This document shows positions 9,351-19,632 of a stretch of 64,000 bases of DNA, one piece after another. The position numbers and the translations under genes are program-made. Location: NCBI GenBank assembly GCA_963697915.1, contig OY969103.1:1798001-1862000 (forward strand). The letters are read 5' to 3'. Numbering within the stretch: the first letter of the stretch is position 1; every line of letters begins with the position of its first letter. Below the pieces are notes generated by a model, which saw only the letters and a program-made list of their open reading frames with translations, was not told where the DNA came from and searched no databases. The stretch is from VRUE01 sp963697915 (GTDB taxonomy: Bacteria > Actinomycetota > Thermoleophilia > Solirubrobacterales > 70-9).

Positions 9351-9377
9351 GCGATCAGCGGGAGCGCACCGTAGCAT

Positions 9378-9395
9378 GTCGATCAGGTGATCGAC
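9378..9395. promoter_or_regulatory. Perfect 18-bp palindrome over the TetR start codon (likely operator)
   Basis: GTCGATCA (9378-9385) and its exact complement TGATCGAC (9388-9395) flank two bases. The GTG start of the TetR gene (9387-9389) lies inside it. An operator here could block both initiation complexes. Binding by the adjacent regulator is inferred. Confidence 0.6.
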
Positions 9396-10016
9396 GAAAC
9401 CGCAACGACGCGCCGGCCGACCCGCGCCGAGCAGCGCGCGGCGACGCACCTCGCCATCGTCGAGGCAACCACCGCCTGCCTGGTCGAGGACGGCTACGGA
9501 GAGCTGACCACCCGCCGGGTCGCCGAGCGCGCCGAGATCGCGCAGAGCACCGTCATGCACCACTTCCCGACGCGCGAAGCGCTGATCGTCGAGGCGGTCA
9601 CCCACCTCGCCCTGCGCCTCGCCGACCGAACCCTGGAGAGAGTCGACGTCGACGGGCTGCGCGCGCCCGAGCACCGCGAGGCCGTCGTCGACTCGGCCTG
9701 GCGCGAGTTCACCTCGCCGCAGGCGCTGGCCGCCGCCCAGATCTGGATCGCCGCCTGGACCGAGCCCGAGCTGGCCGGCACGCTGCGCCTGCTCGAGGAG
9801 CGCATCGGCAAGATCCTCACCACCACCGCGGAGGCGCTCTTCCCGGAGCTGATCGACGACCCCCGCCTGGAGGCGCTGCTCGACACCGCCGTCTCGCTGG
9901 TCCGCGGCCTCGTGATGGCCTTGCCGATCTGGGGGCGCGAGGCCGTCGACGCTCGCTGGGAGGCGATGAAGCCGATCCTCCTCGCGGCGGCGTCGCAGCT
10001 GCTCGACGAGCGGTGA
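9387..10016 (+). CDS. TetR-family transcriptional regulator
   Basis: A 209-residue repressor. The N-terminal helix-turn-helix spans about 18-64, with the typical ending TVMHHFPTREALI; the C-terminal ligand domain carries several Trp and Leu residues. The GTG start sits inside a perfect palindrome, with no Shine-Dalgarno visible, so the transcript may be leaderless or nearly so. It is divergent from the ABC1 kinase/hydrolase pair and 43 bases upstream of an acyl-CoA dehydrogenase on the same strand. Either could be its target. An acyl-CoA or lipid ligand is plausible from context only. Confidence 0.85.
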   Translation: MIDETATTRRPTRAEQRAATHLAIVEATTACLVEDGYGELTTRRVAERAEIAQSTVMHHFPTREALIVEAVTHLALRLADRTLERVDVDGLRAPEHREAVVDSAWREFTSPQALAAAQIWIAAWTEPELAGTLRLLEERIGKILTTTAEALFPELIDDPRLEALLDTAVSLVRGLVMALPIWGREAVDARWEAMKPILLAAASQLLDER

Positions 10017-10059
10017 CCGCGTAGCCTGCCGAACGCCCACGAACCCCAGACGAGGAAAC

Positions 10060-11229
10060 ATGACCACCACATCGCCCTGGTCCGCCAAGCGGACGATCTT
10101 CGAGCCCGAGCACGACGACCTCCGTGAGAGCTACGCGACGTTTCTCCAGAAGGAGATCGTCCCGAACTACGAGCGCTACAGCGCGAACCAGCTGATCGAC
10201 CGCGACGTCTTCACGAAGTCGGCCGAGCACGGTTTCCTAGCCATCGAGGTGCCAGAGGAGTTCGGCGGCGCCGGCGTCGAGGACTGGCGCTTCAACGTCG
10301 TCCTCGCCGAGGAGGCCGTGAAGGCCGGCGTCGGGGACGCGATGGCCGGCCCGCTGCTGCACAGCGACGTCGTCCTGCCTTACATCATGGCCTCGGCAAA
10401 CGAGGAGCAGAAGGCGCGCTGGCTGCCCGGGATCGCATCGGGCGAGACCGTCCTCGCGATCGCGATGACCGAGCCGGGGACCGGCTCCGACCTCGCCGGG
10501 ATCAAGACCTCGGCCAAGAAGGACGGCGACGCCTACGTCGTCAACGGCGGCAAGACCTTCATCACCAACGGCATCAATGCCGACCTCGTCGTCGTCGCGG
10601 CCCGCACCAGCGACGACAAGCACGGTGGCCTGTCGATGTTCGTGCTCGAGCGCGGCATGGAGGGCTTCACGCGCAGCAAGCAGATCGAGAAGCTCGGCCA
10701 GCACGCCTCCGACACCGCGGAGCTCTTCTTCGACGACGTCGTCGTCCCAGCCGAGAACCTGCTCGGCGCCGAGGGGACGGGCTTCTTCCAGCTCGTCAAC
10801 CGCCTCATACCCGAGCGACTGGTGCTCGCGGTCAGCTCGACCGCCGGCTGCGAGCTCGCCTTCCAGATCACCCTCGAGTACATCAAGGAGCGCAAGGCGT
10901 TCGGCAAGCCGATCGGCTCCTTCCAGAACTCGCGCTTCGTGATGGCGGAGCTGCGCACGAAGATCGAGCTCACGCGCTGCTTCGTCGACCGTTGCATCGA
11001 GCGCTACATCGCCGGCACCTGCACCGTGGAGGAGGCCGCGATGGCGAAGTACTGGTCGACCGACCTGCTGTGCGAGGTCACCGATGCCGGCGTGCAGCTG
11101 CACGGAGGGTACGGCTACACGGCGGAGTACCCGATCGGGAAGGCATGGGTCGACGCCCGCATCGGGAAGATCTACGCCGGCACCAACGAGATCATGAAAG
11201 AGCTCATCGGGCGCACTATGGGCCTGTAG
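10060..11229 (+). CDS. Acyl-CoA dehydrogenase (long-chain/isovaleryl-type active site)
   Basis: A 389-residue FAD flavoenzyme that oxidises acyl-CoA to enoyl-CoA, passing electrons to ETF. It shows the FAD-binding AMTEPGTGSDLAG loop (about 141-153), the ITNG motif, and the C-terminal QLHGGYGYTAEYP and GTNEIMKELIGR segments. The position after IY in IYAGT is Ala, not the Glu used by medium-chain enzymes. Instead PERLVLA (about 250) provides the Glu used as catalytic base in LCAD and isovaleryl-CoA dehydrogenases. The ATG is preceded by a GAGGAAA site. It follows a TetR gene and converges on a GntR gene. Confidence 0.9.
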   Translation: MTTTSPWSAKRTIFEPEHDDLRESYATFLQKEIVPNYERYSANQLIDRDVFTKSAEHGFLAIEVPEEFGGAGVEDWRFNVVLAEEAVKAGVGDAMAGPLLHSDVVLPYIMASANEEQKARWLPGIASGETVLAIAMTEPGTGSDLAGIKTSAKKDGDAYVVNGGKTFITNGINADLVVVAARTSDDKHGGLSMFVLERGMEGFTRSKQIEKLGQHASDTAELFFDDVVVPAENLLGAEGTGFFQLVNRLIPERLVLAVSSTAGCELAFQITLEYIKERKAFGKPIGSFQNSRFVMAELRTKIELTRCFVDRCIERYIAGTCTVEEAAMAKYWSTDLLCEVTDAGVQLHGGYGYTAEYPIGKAWVDARIGKIYAGTNEIMKELIGRTMGL

Positions 11230-11256
11230 GGCACGGCCGGCCTTCGACCACTGCAA

Positions 11257-11280
11257 CCGCGGGCCATGAGGCCCCGGCGG
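11257..11280. terminator. Possible bidirectional terminator hairpin
   Basis: GGGCC (11261-11265) pairs with GGCCC (11270-11274) around ATGA, extended by an outer CCGC/GCGG pairing with one bulge. It lies between the convergent acyl-CoA dehydrogenase and GntR genes. There is no T-tract. Confidence 0.35.
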
Positions 11281-11282
11281 GC

Positions 11283-11963
11283 TCAGCGCTCGAGCAGCTC
11301 GGACAGCCACTCGAGGGCGATCGCCCGGTGGGTGTCGAGCTCGGCGACCAGACGGTCGGCGTCGCGGTCGCGCACCGCGGCGAGGATCCGCTCGTGGGCG
11401 TCGATCGCCTCGTCGCGGCTCTGTGGGGCGTTGTAGTAGATCGCCCGATACGCTTCGGTCGAGTCCCAGAGCAGCCGGATCATCTTCAGCGTGTGCACCT
11501 GGTCCGGCGACTCGAGCAGGCCGAAGTGGAAGCGCCGGTTGGCCTCCAGCTCGGCGACGATGTCGCCCAGCGAGGCGGCGCTGACGCAGTCGCGCGCTGC
11601 CTGGTCCAGGCGCCGCAGCGCCTCCTCTTCGAGCAGCGGCAGGGCCCGCCGCGCCGCCCGCGCCTCGAGCATCGTCCGCAGCTCGTAGATCTCGCGCAGG
11701 TCGCCGACGTCGAGTTCGGTGACGAAGTAGCCGCGACGCGGCCGGTAGCGGACCTGGCCCTCCTGCTCGAGTATCGCCAGCGCCTCGCGGACCGGGGCGA
11801 CGCTGACCCCGAGGGCATCGGCGATCTCCTCCTGGCGGACCCGATCGCCTGGCCTCAGCTCGCCGGCGATGATCGCCCGCCGCAGCGCCTCGACCGCGTG
11901 CTGGGCGGTGGTGCCGGGGCCCGGGACCGAGAGCTGCTCTTTCAGTGGCGCCTGCTCATTCAT
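11283..11963 (-). CDS. GntR-family regulator with FCD ligand domain
   Basis: A 226-residue regulator. The winged helix (about 22-80) contains the FadR-type segment RQEEIADALGVSVAPVREAL. An all-helical FCD domain follows (about 90-220) with metal/ligand-type residues in the ELRTMLEARAA and RRFHF motifs. The start is the ATG overlapping the upstream dehydrogenase stop by eight bases, so it is the last gene of the gcdH-hydroxyacyl-CoA dehydrogenase operon. FCD regulators usually sense organic acids or acyl-CoA, fitting local control of this catabolic operon. The palindrome at 14016-14029 is one candidate site. Confidence 0.88.
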   Translation of the reverse strand: MNEQAPLKEQLSVPGPGTTAQHAVEALRRAIIAGELRPGDRVRQEEIADALGVSVAPVREALAILEQEGQVRYRPRRGYFVTELDVGDLREIYELRTMLEARAARRALPLLEEEALRRLDQAARDCVSAASLGDIVAELEANRRFHFGLLESPDQVHTLKMIRLLWDSTEAYRAIYYNAPQSRDEAIDAHERILAAVRDRDADRLVAELDTHRAIALEWLSELLER

Positions 11964-12819
11964 AGTTGTAGAGGCCCCGGCCCCGCTTGCGGCCGAGCAG
12001 CCCCGCGGCGACGAGCCGTTGCAGGAGCGGGGGAGGGGCGAAGAGCTGCTCGCGATGCTCACCGTAGAGGGTCTCGGCGACGCCCATCACGGTGTCGAGG
12101 CCGATCAGGTCGGCGAGCGCCAGCGGCCCCATCGGGTGGGCGCAGCCCTTGACCATCCCCTTGTCGATGTCGGCGGCGCTGGCGAGGCCGCCTTCGAACA
12201 TCCGGATCGCCGCCAGCAGGTACGGGATCAGCAGGGCGTTCACTGTGAACCCGGCCCGGTCGGGAGCGACGATCGGGTCCTTGCCGAGGACCTCGGTGGC
12301 GAAGGCGCGGGCGCGCTCGATCGTCGCCTCCTCGGTCAGCAGCGAGGGGATGATCTCGACCAAGGCGAGGACCGGGACGGGGTTGAAGAAGTGCAGCCCG
12401 AGCACCCGGCCGCCGCGGTCGCCCGTCCTGGCGGCGAGCTCGACGATCGGGATCGAGGACGTGTTCGAGGCGAGGATCGCGTCCTCGTCGGCGACGACGT
12501 CGGCGAGGCGCTCGAACACGCTCAGCTTCGCTTCGCGGTCCTCGACGACGGCCTCGATCACGATCGAGCGGTCGGCGAGCGCGCCGATGTCGTCGACGCA
12601 GCTCAGTCTGGCGAGCGCGCCGTCGGCCTCGGCGGGCGAGATCTTCTCGCGCTTGACCGCCTTGCGCAGCGATCCCTCGATCCGGCCGTGCGCCGCCGTC
12701 GCGGCGCCGCCGTCGGCCTCGACCAGAACCACGTCGAGGCCGGACCTGAGGCAGACCTCGGCGATGCCGGCGCCCATGATGCCGCCGCCGACCACGCCGA
12801 CGCTGTCCGCGGCGCTCAA
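11956..12819 (-). CDS. 3-hydroxyacyl-CoA (3-hydroxybutyryl-CoA) dehydrogenase
   Basis: A 287-residue cytosolic dehydrogenase that oxidises L-3-hydroxyacyl-CoA with NAD+. The Rossmann motif GGGIMG lies at residues 10-15, the substrate loop SNTSSIPI at about 117-124, the catalytic His in LHFFNPVP, and the C-terminal domain has RAGFTVNALLIPYL. I choose a TTG start at 12819 because it puts the Rossmann strand near the N-terminus and overlaps the gcdH stop as TTGA; no ATG or GTG fits. With gcdH it provides two consecutive steps from glutaryl-CoA towards acetoacetyl-CoA. Crotonase is missing locally. Confidence 0.88.
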   Translation of the reverse strand: MSAADSVGVVGGGIMGAGIAEVCLRSGLDVVLVEADGGAATAAHGRIEGSLRKAVKREKISPAEADGALARLSCVDDIGALADRSIVIEAVVEDREAKLSVFERLADVVADEDAILASNTSSIPIVELAARTGDRGGRVLGLHFFNPVPVLALVEIIPSLLTEEATIERARAFATEVLGKDPIVAPDRAGFTVNALLIPYLLAAIRMFEGGLASAADIDKGMVKGCAHPMGPLALADLIGLDTVMGVAETLYGEHREQLFAPPPLLQRLVAAGLLGRKRGRGLYNYE

Positions 12820-14009
12820 CGGAAGGCCTGCATCCCGGTCACCGCGCCGCCGACCACCAGCGCGTGCACGTCCGCCGTGCCCTCGTAGGTAACCACTGAC
12901 TCGAGGTTGTTCATGTGGCGGATCACCGGGTACTCCAGCGTCACCCCGTTGGCGCCGAGGACCTGGCGGGCGGAGCGGGCCACGTCGAGGGCGGCGTCGA
13001 CGTTGCCCAGCTTGCCCATGCTGACGTGCTCGGAGAGCAGCGTCCCCTCGTCCTTCATCCGCCCGAGGTGGAGGGCGAGCAGGGTCGCGCGGTTGACCTC
13101 CAGCGCCATCGTCGCCAGCTTCTGCTGCTGGATCTGGAAGGAGGCGATCGGGCGATCGAACTGGACCCGCTCGCGGCTGTAGTCGAGCGCCGATTCGTAG
13201 CAGGCGCGGGCGGCGCCGGCGGCGCCCCAGACGATCCCGTAGCGGGCCTCGTTGAGGCAGGAGAGCGGCCCCTTCAGCGAGCCCACCTCGGGCAGGACGG
13301 CGTCGGCGGGGAGGCGGACGTCGTCGAGGAGCAGCTCCGAGGTGACCGAGGCCCGCAGCGAGAGCTTGCCGTGGATGTCCTGGGTGGTGAAGCCCTTGGT
13401 CCCCTTGGGGACGAGGAAGCCGCGTACGCCGTCGTCGGTCTGCGCCCAGACGACCGCGACCTCGGCCACCGAGCCGTTGGTGATCCACATCTTCTGGCCG
13501 TGGAGGATCCAGTCGGAGCCGTCGCGGCGGGCGCGGGTCCGCATCGCGCCGGGGTCAGAGCCCGCGTCGGGCTCCGTCAGCCCAAAGCAGCCGAGCGCCT
13601 CGCCGGCCGCCATCGGCGGCAGCCAGCGCTGTTTCTGCTCCTCCGAGCCCCAGCGCCAGATCGCGAACATCGCCAGCGAGCCCTGGACCGAGACGAGGCT
13701 GCGCACGCCCGAGTCGCCGGCCTCCAGCTCCATGCAGGTCAGCCCGTAGGCGGTGGCGGAGGCGCCGGCGCAGCCGTAGCCCTCCAGGTGCATGCCGAGC
13801 AGGTTCAGCTTGCCCAGTTCCAGGGCCAGCTCGCGCGGGAGGGTCGCCTGCTCGAACCACTCGCCGGCGTTGGGCACGATTCGATCGCGGACGAAGGCGC
13901 GCACGGTGTCGCGGATGTCGCGCTCTTCGTCGGAGAGGAGGCGGTCGAGGGCGAGGAAGTCGGTCGGGCTGGGTTTCGCTGCTGCGGTGCTGGTCGTCAT
14001 TCGTTCCAT
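12816..14009 (-). CDS. gcdH: Glutaryl-CoA dehydrogenase-like acyl-CoA dehydrogenase
   Basis: A 397-residue flavoprotein that would oxidise and decarboxylate glutaryl-CoA to crotonyl-CoA. Features typical of this subfamily are LTEPDAGSDPGAM, LSLRASVTSEL and the substrate-pocket motif ARYGIVWG, together with the medium-chain-type catalytic Glu in TYEGT near the C-terminus. Two ATG codons are possible (14009 and 14000); the second has a GGAA site at a better distance. It heads a three-gene operon with the hydroxyacyl-CoA dehydrogenase and GntR regulator, and is divergent from a CoA-transferase that could make its substrate. The subfamily is likely but not certain. Confidence 0.82.
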   Translation of the reverse strand: MERMTTSTAAAKPSPTDFLALDRLLSDEERDIRDTVRAFVRDRIVPNAGEWFEQATLPRELALELGKLNLLGMHLEGYGCAGASATAYGLTCMELEAGDSGVRSLVSVQGSLAMFAIWRWGSEEQKQRWLPPMAAGEALGCFGLTEPDAGSDPGAMRTRARRDGSDWILHGQKMWITNGSVAEVAVVWAQTDDGVRGFLVPKGTKGFTTQDIHGKLSLRASVTSELLLDDVRLPADAVLPEVGSLKGPLSCLNEARYGIVWGAAGAARACYESALDYSRERVQFDRPIASFQIQQQKLATMALEVNRATLLALHLGRMKDEGTLLSEHVSMGKLGNVDAALDVARSARQVLGANGVTLEYPVIRHMNNLESVVTYEGTADVHALVVGGAVTGMQAFR

Positions 14010-14015
14010 CCTGTA

Positions 14016-14029
14016 GATTTTCGAAGATC
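14016..14029. promoter_or_regulatory. Near-palindrome between divergent gcdH and CoA-transferase genes
   Basis: GATTTTCGAAGATC pairs in six of seven positions and lies seven bases upstream of the gcdH start. It is a candidate operator for the GntR or nearby TetR regulator. Confidence 0.45.
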
Positions 14030-14059
14030 GATAGTCAATTCAAGCAGAAACCCGCGGCG

Positions 14060-15187
14060 CTGGGCTCGGTCAGGGTCCTGGACTTCTCCCGCGTCCTCGC
14101 CGGGCCCTTCGCGACGATGATGCTGGCCGACTTCGGCGCCCAGGTGACCAAGGTCGAGCGGCCCGGCGCCGGCGACGAAACCCGGCTCTGGGGGCCGCCC
14201 TACGACGAGCGCGGCGAGGCGACCTACTTCCAGTCGGTCAACCGCAACAAGACCAGCGTCGTCCTCGACCTCACCGAGCCCGCCGGGGCCGCGGAGGCCC
14301 GCCGCCTGGCGCTCGAGGCCGACGTCCTGGTCGAGAACTTCCGCCCCGGCGTGATGGACCGCCTCGGTCTCGGCTTCGAGCGCCTGGCGGGGGCCAACCC
14401 GAAGCTCGTCTACTGCTCGGTCACGGGCTTCGGCGCCAACGGCCCGGGGTCGGCTCTGCCGGGATACGACCTCCTGGTCCAGGCGCTCGGTGGACTGATG
14501 AGCGTCACCGGGCCGGCCGACGGGGAGCCGACCAAGGTCGGCGTGGCGCTCGTCGACGTGCTCGCCGGCCTCTACGCCTCGGTGGGCATCCTCACCGCCC
14601 TGCGCCACCGCGAGCGGACCGGCGCGGGCCAGCGGGTCGAGGTGGACCTGCTCTCCTCGCTGCTCGCCTCGCTCGTCAACCAGGGGTCCGCCTACACGAT
14701 CGCCGGGGTCGTCCCCGGGCGGATGGGCAACCGGCATCCCAGCATCTGCCCCTACGAGTCCTTTCCCACCGCCGCGGGCGAGCTCGTCGTCGCGGTCGGC
14801 AACGACCGCCAGTTCCGCGCCCTCTGCGAGGTCCTCGGCGTCCCCGACCTGGCCGACCGCGACGAGTTCGGCGCCAACCCCGCCCGGGTCGAGAACCGCG
14901 ACTCCCTTGGCGGGCTGCTGAGGGAGCGCTTCGCCACTCGTCCCGCCGCCGAGTGGGTGGAGCTGCTGAGCGCCGCCCAGGTCCCCGCCGGCGTCGTCAA
15001 CGACGTCGCCGCAGCCTTCCGGCTCGCCGCCGAGATCGGCCTCGAGCCAACCGTCTCGATCCCCCGCGACGAGGGCGGGGACGTCGAGCTGACCCGCAAC
15101 CCGATCCGGCTCTCCGCGACCCCGGCGACCTACCGCTCGGCGCCGCCGCCGTTGCCGGAATCGATGACAGAAAAGGAGTCGAGATGA
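14060..15187 (+). CDS. CaiB/BaiF-family (class III) CoA-transferase
   Basis: An approximately 375-residue CoA-transferase with the family N-terminus RVLDFSRVLAGPFATMMLADFGA, the DETRLWGPP segment and the catalytic Asp in GYDLLVQALGG (about 140). Next to gcdH it may be a succinyl-CoA:glutarate-type transferase, but specificity cannot be read from the family. The start is unclear. No ATG, GTG or TTG lies in frame upstream of the conserved N-terminus; CTG at 14060 is the nearest fit. The first ATG at 14117 would remove the conserved RVLD and LAGPF strands. The stop overlaps an ATG that no longer leads into a gene. Confidence 0.8.
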   Translation: MGSVRVLDFSRVLAGPFATMMLADFGAQVTKVERPGAGDETRLWGPPYDERGEATYFQSVNRNKTSVVLDLTEPAGAAEARRLALEADVLVENFRPGVMDRLGLGFERLAGANPKLVYCSVTGFGANGPGSALPGYDLLVQALGGLMSVTGPADGEPTKVGVALVDVLAGLYASVGILTALRHRERTGAGQRVEVDLLSSLLASLVNQGSAYTIAGVVPGRMGNRHPSICPYESFPTAAGELVVAVGNDRQFRALCEVLGVPDLADRDEFGANPARVENRDSLGGLLRERFATRPAAEWVELLSAAQVPAGVVNDVAAAFRLAAEIGLEPTVSIPRDEGGDVELTRNPIRLSATPATYRSAPPPLPESMTEKESR

Positions 15188-15196
15188 CCGAGTTCG
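15184..15196 (+). other. Orphan translation start (possible vestige of a lost downstream gene)
   Basis: AAAAGGAG followed by ATGA at 15184 overlaps the CoA-transferase stop like the start of a coupled gene (reading MTEFA). The frame at once runs antisense into the convergent TetR gene and shows no protein-like content beyond it. It may be the scar of a deleted gene; a crotonase would fit the pathway, but that is speculation. Confidence 0.25.
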
Positions 15197-15871
15197 CTAC
15201 CAGCGTCGCTCGGGCGCGACGAGCCCGAGGAGCATCGCCTCTCGGGCCTGCTCGAGGACTTGCTCGAACTCCGCGTCGCTCAGGTCCATGTTGCTCGGGC
15301 CGAGATGGCTGGCGAGGACGCCGTCCCAGGCAGCCCAGAGGTAGGCGGCCGTGCTCTGTGGATCGAGCTGGCGCACCACGCCTTCGTCGATGGCTTCCCG
15401 TAGGAGCTCCGCTATCCGCGCCGTCTCGGTGCGGATTCGCTCGCTGACCCGCGCCGCGGCCCGCAGCGCCGCCTCCGGGGCGGGTCGGTCCGGTGGGGGG
15501 AAGCGGAAGAAGCGGAAGTAGGCGGGGTGCTGGCGGGCGAAGCGCAGGTAGCCCTCGGCCATCCCGACCAGTCGTTCCAGGGGTGAGCTGCCGCCCTCGA
15601 GTCCTTCTCTGCTGTAGCGCTCGTCGAGCTCGAGCGCCCGGTCGATCAGCGCCGCGTAGACGCCGTCCTTGCTGCCGAAGTGAGCGTAGATCGAGGTGAC
15701 GGCGACGTCTGCCTCGCTGGAGAGGTCGTACATCGTCGTCGCCTCGAAGCCGTGGCTGAGGAAGAGCCGCTCAGCGGCGTCGAGGATCGCCTTCGCGGTG
15801 CGCGCCTTGCGTCGTTCCGTCCTCGTCTCCGGCGCTGGGGCGGACGGTCTCTTCGCGTTCATCGGAACCAT
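15197..15871 (-). CDS. TetR-family transcriptional regulator
   Basis: A 224-residue repressor with a basic N-terminus (RTERRKARTAKAIL) and a helix-turn-helix at about 22-70 ending TSIYAHFGSKDGVY. The C-terminal domain contains a Phe/Pro-rich segment (YFRFFRFPPPDR) that may shape a hydrophobic ligand pocket. Either of two ATGs, at 15871 or 15862, could start it. It is convergent with the CoA-transferase and divergent from a SnoaL-like gene across an unusually AT-rich, palindrome-rich spacer, which it probably binds. Confidence 0.85.
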   Translation of the reverse strand: MVPMNAKRPSAPAPETRTERRKARTAKAILDAAERLFLSHGFEATTMYDLSSEADVAVTSIYAHFGSKDGVYAALIDRALELDERYSREGLEGGSSPLERLVGMAEGYLRFARQHPAYFRFFRFPPPDRPAPEAALRAAARVSERIRTETARIAELLREAIDEGVVRQLDPQSTAAYLWAAWDGVLASHLGPSNMDLSDAEFEQVLEQAREAMLLGLVAPERRW

Positions 15872-15902
15872 ATTAACGTTGCGAATTCATAATCATGTTA
15901 CG

Positions 15903-15915
15903 GTAATGGCATTAC
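15903..15915. promoter_or_regulatory. Perfect 13-bp palindrome between TetR and SnoaL-like genes
   Basis: GTAATG and CATTAC (15903-15915) flank a central G. A looser inverted pair (ATTAACGT near 15872 and ACGGTAAT at 15900-15907) overlaps it. The spacer is far more AT-rich than its surroundings. A likely operator/promoter region for both divergent genes. Confidence 0.55.
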
Positions 15916-15942
15916 ATTTCGGAAGCAATGAAGGAGGCGAAG

Positions 15943-16407
15943 ATGGATGGGACCGCGACCTGGGGAGCGCAGCTCGACTCGGAGTTCGTCGAGGAGTGGG
16001 GGAGGCGCTTCGGCGACGCCTGGAACGACCACGACCCGGAGGCGATCGCCGCCCTCTGCACGGAGGACGTCGTCTGGAACGACGCCGCGGCGCCGGGGCC
16101 GGTGAGCGGCCGCGACGGAGTGCGCGGGTTCGCCGAGTTCACGTTCGCGACCTTCCCCGACTTCCACGTCGTCGAGACGGCTGAATCGCTCTTCGTCTCA
16201 CCGGCCGAGCCGACCGTGCTGGTGCCTTACCGGATGACCGGCAGCCGGCGCGGCGTCGAAGGGCCGGATGCCGGCGGCATCGCCCGCTTCAGCGTTTCCG
16301 GGATCGACCAGTGGACCTTCCGCGGCGAGCGGCTCTGCCGCTACTCGACCTACTACGACAAGGCGGAGATGATGCGTCAGCTGGAGCTGACGGCGGGTCG
16401 GCGCTGA
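15943..16407 (+). CDS. SnoaL-like/NTF2-fold protein
   Basis: A 154-residue protein with the cone-shaped alpha+beta NTF2 fold. An N-terminal helix leads to AWNDHDPEAIAALCTEDVVW, followed by the GRDGVRGFAEF helix, curved strands and the closing CRYSTYYDKAEMMRQL segment. Members include polyketide cyclases, epoxide hydrolases, isomerases and many uncharacterised enzymes. I start at ATG 15943 because AAGGAGG at 15931-15937 is five bases upstream; ATG 15928 has no site. It lies opposite a TetR regulator and may be its target. The substrate is unknown. Confidence 0.75.
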   Translation: MDGTATWGAQLDSEFVEEWGRRFGDAWNDHDPEAIAALCTEDVVWNDAAAPGPVSGRDGVRGFAEFTFATFPDFHVVETAESLFVSPAEPTVLVPYRMTGSRRGVEGPDAGGIARFSVSGIDQWTFRGERLCRYSTYYDKAEMMRQLELTAGRR

Positions 16408-16427
16408 CACGTCGCTACGCTCGCGTC

Positions 16428-16865
16428 GTGACGCCCGAGGAGCTGGCCAACCTCGCCCACCTGCGCCGCGCCCGCGATCTGATCGACCGCGAGTACGCGC
16501 GACCGCTCGACGTCGCCGCGCTTGCCCGGGCCGCGCTGATGTCGACCGCGCACTTCTCGCGGCAGTTCCGGGCGGCCTATGGGGAGACGCCCTACGCCTA
16601 CCTGATGACGCGACGGATCGAGCGGGCGAAGGCGCTGCTGCGCCGTGAGATGTCGGTCACCGAGGCCTGCATGGCCGTCGGCTGCACGTCGCTCGGCTCG
16701 TTCAGCGCCCGCTTCACCGAGCTGGTGGGCGAGGCGCCGACGGCCTACCGGGCCCGCGACCACGGTCCGCTCGCGAGCGTGCCGGGATGCGTCGCCAAGG
16801 ACGTCACCCGTCCGAGCCGCAAGCCGAGCAGGATTGGAGAAGTGCCGAAAGTGGCCGCGCTCTAG
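16428..16865 (+). CDS. AraC-family helix-turn-helix regulator (DNA-binding domain only)
   Basis: A 145-residue protein made almost entirely of the two AraC helix-turn-helix motifs (about 10-108). The first is at DVAALARAALMSTAHFSRQFR; the second has the conserved ending of the family (SVTEACMAVGCTSLGSFSARF). There is no separate ligand domain. A charged, disordered tail of about 30 residues follows. The GTG start leads directly into the domain. It sits ten bases upstream of a VOC gene, and AraC-VOC pairs are a common actinobacterial arrangement in which the regulator controls the small binding protein or enzyme. Confidence 0.85.
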   Translation: MTPEELANLAHLRRARDLIDREYARPLDVAALARAALMSTAHFSRQFRAAYGETPYAYLMTRRIERAKALLRREMSVTEACMAVGCTSLGSFSARFTELVGEAPTAYRARDHGPLASVPGCVAKDVTRPSRKPSRIGEVPKVAAL

Positions 16866-16875
16866 CCTTGCGGCC

Positions 16876-17282
16876 ATGAACCTCTCCCTCTCGCAGTGCT
16901 TCGTCATCGTCCATGACCCCGAGCTCGCGCTGGGCTTCTACCGCGACGCGCTCGGCCTCGAACAGCGCAGCGACGTCGGCAAAGGCGAGTTCCGGTGGAT
17001 CACCGTCGGCGCCGCCTCCCAGCCCGATGTCTCGATCGTCCTCACCAACTACCTGAACGGCAGCCCGGCCGACGTCGACGCGGTCGCCGGCCTGGTCGCC
17101 AAGGGCGCTCTGAACGGCGTCCACTTCCACACCGACGACCTCGACGGCGCCTTCGAGAAGGTGCGCGACTCGGGCGCCGAGATCGTCGAAGAGCCGACCG
17201 AGCAGCCGTGGGGCACGCGCGACTTCGCCGTGCGCGACCCGTCCGGCAACCTGGTGCGCATCGACCAGCCGCCCGCCGCGTA

Positions 17283-17283
<1 letters not shown>
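16876..17283 (+). CDS. VOC-family protein (glyoxalase/bleomycin-resistance fold)
   Basis: A 135-residue single-module vicinal-oxygen-chelate protein with two beta-alpha-beta-beta-beta units: an N-terminal FVIVHDPELALGFYRDALG and a C-terminal VHFHTDDLDGAFEKV with RDPSGNLVRIDQP. Such proteins either bind drugs or catalyse metal-dependent reactions. It follows the AraC-type regulator and its TAG stop overlaps the GTG of the UvrA-like gene (TAGTG), so all three are probably one operon. A resistance role is suggested by those neighbours only. Confidence 0.85.
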
Positions 17284-19631
<2,348 letters not shown>

Positions 19632-19632
19632 G

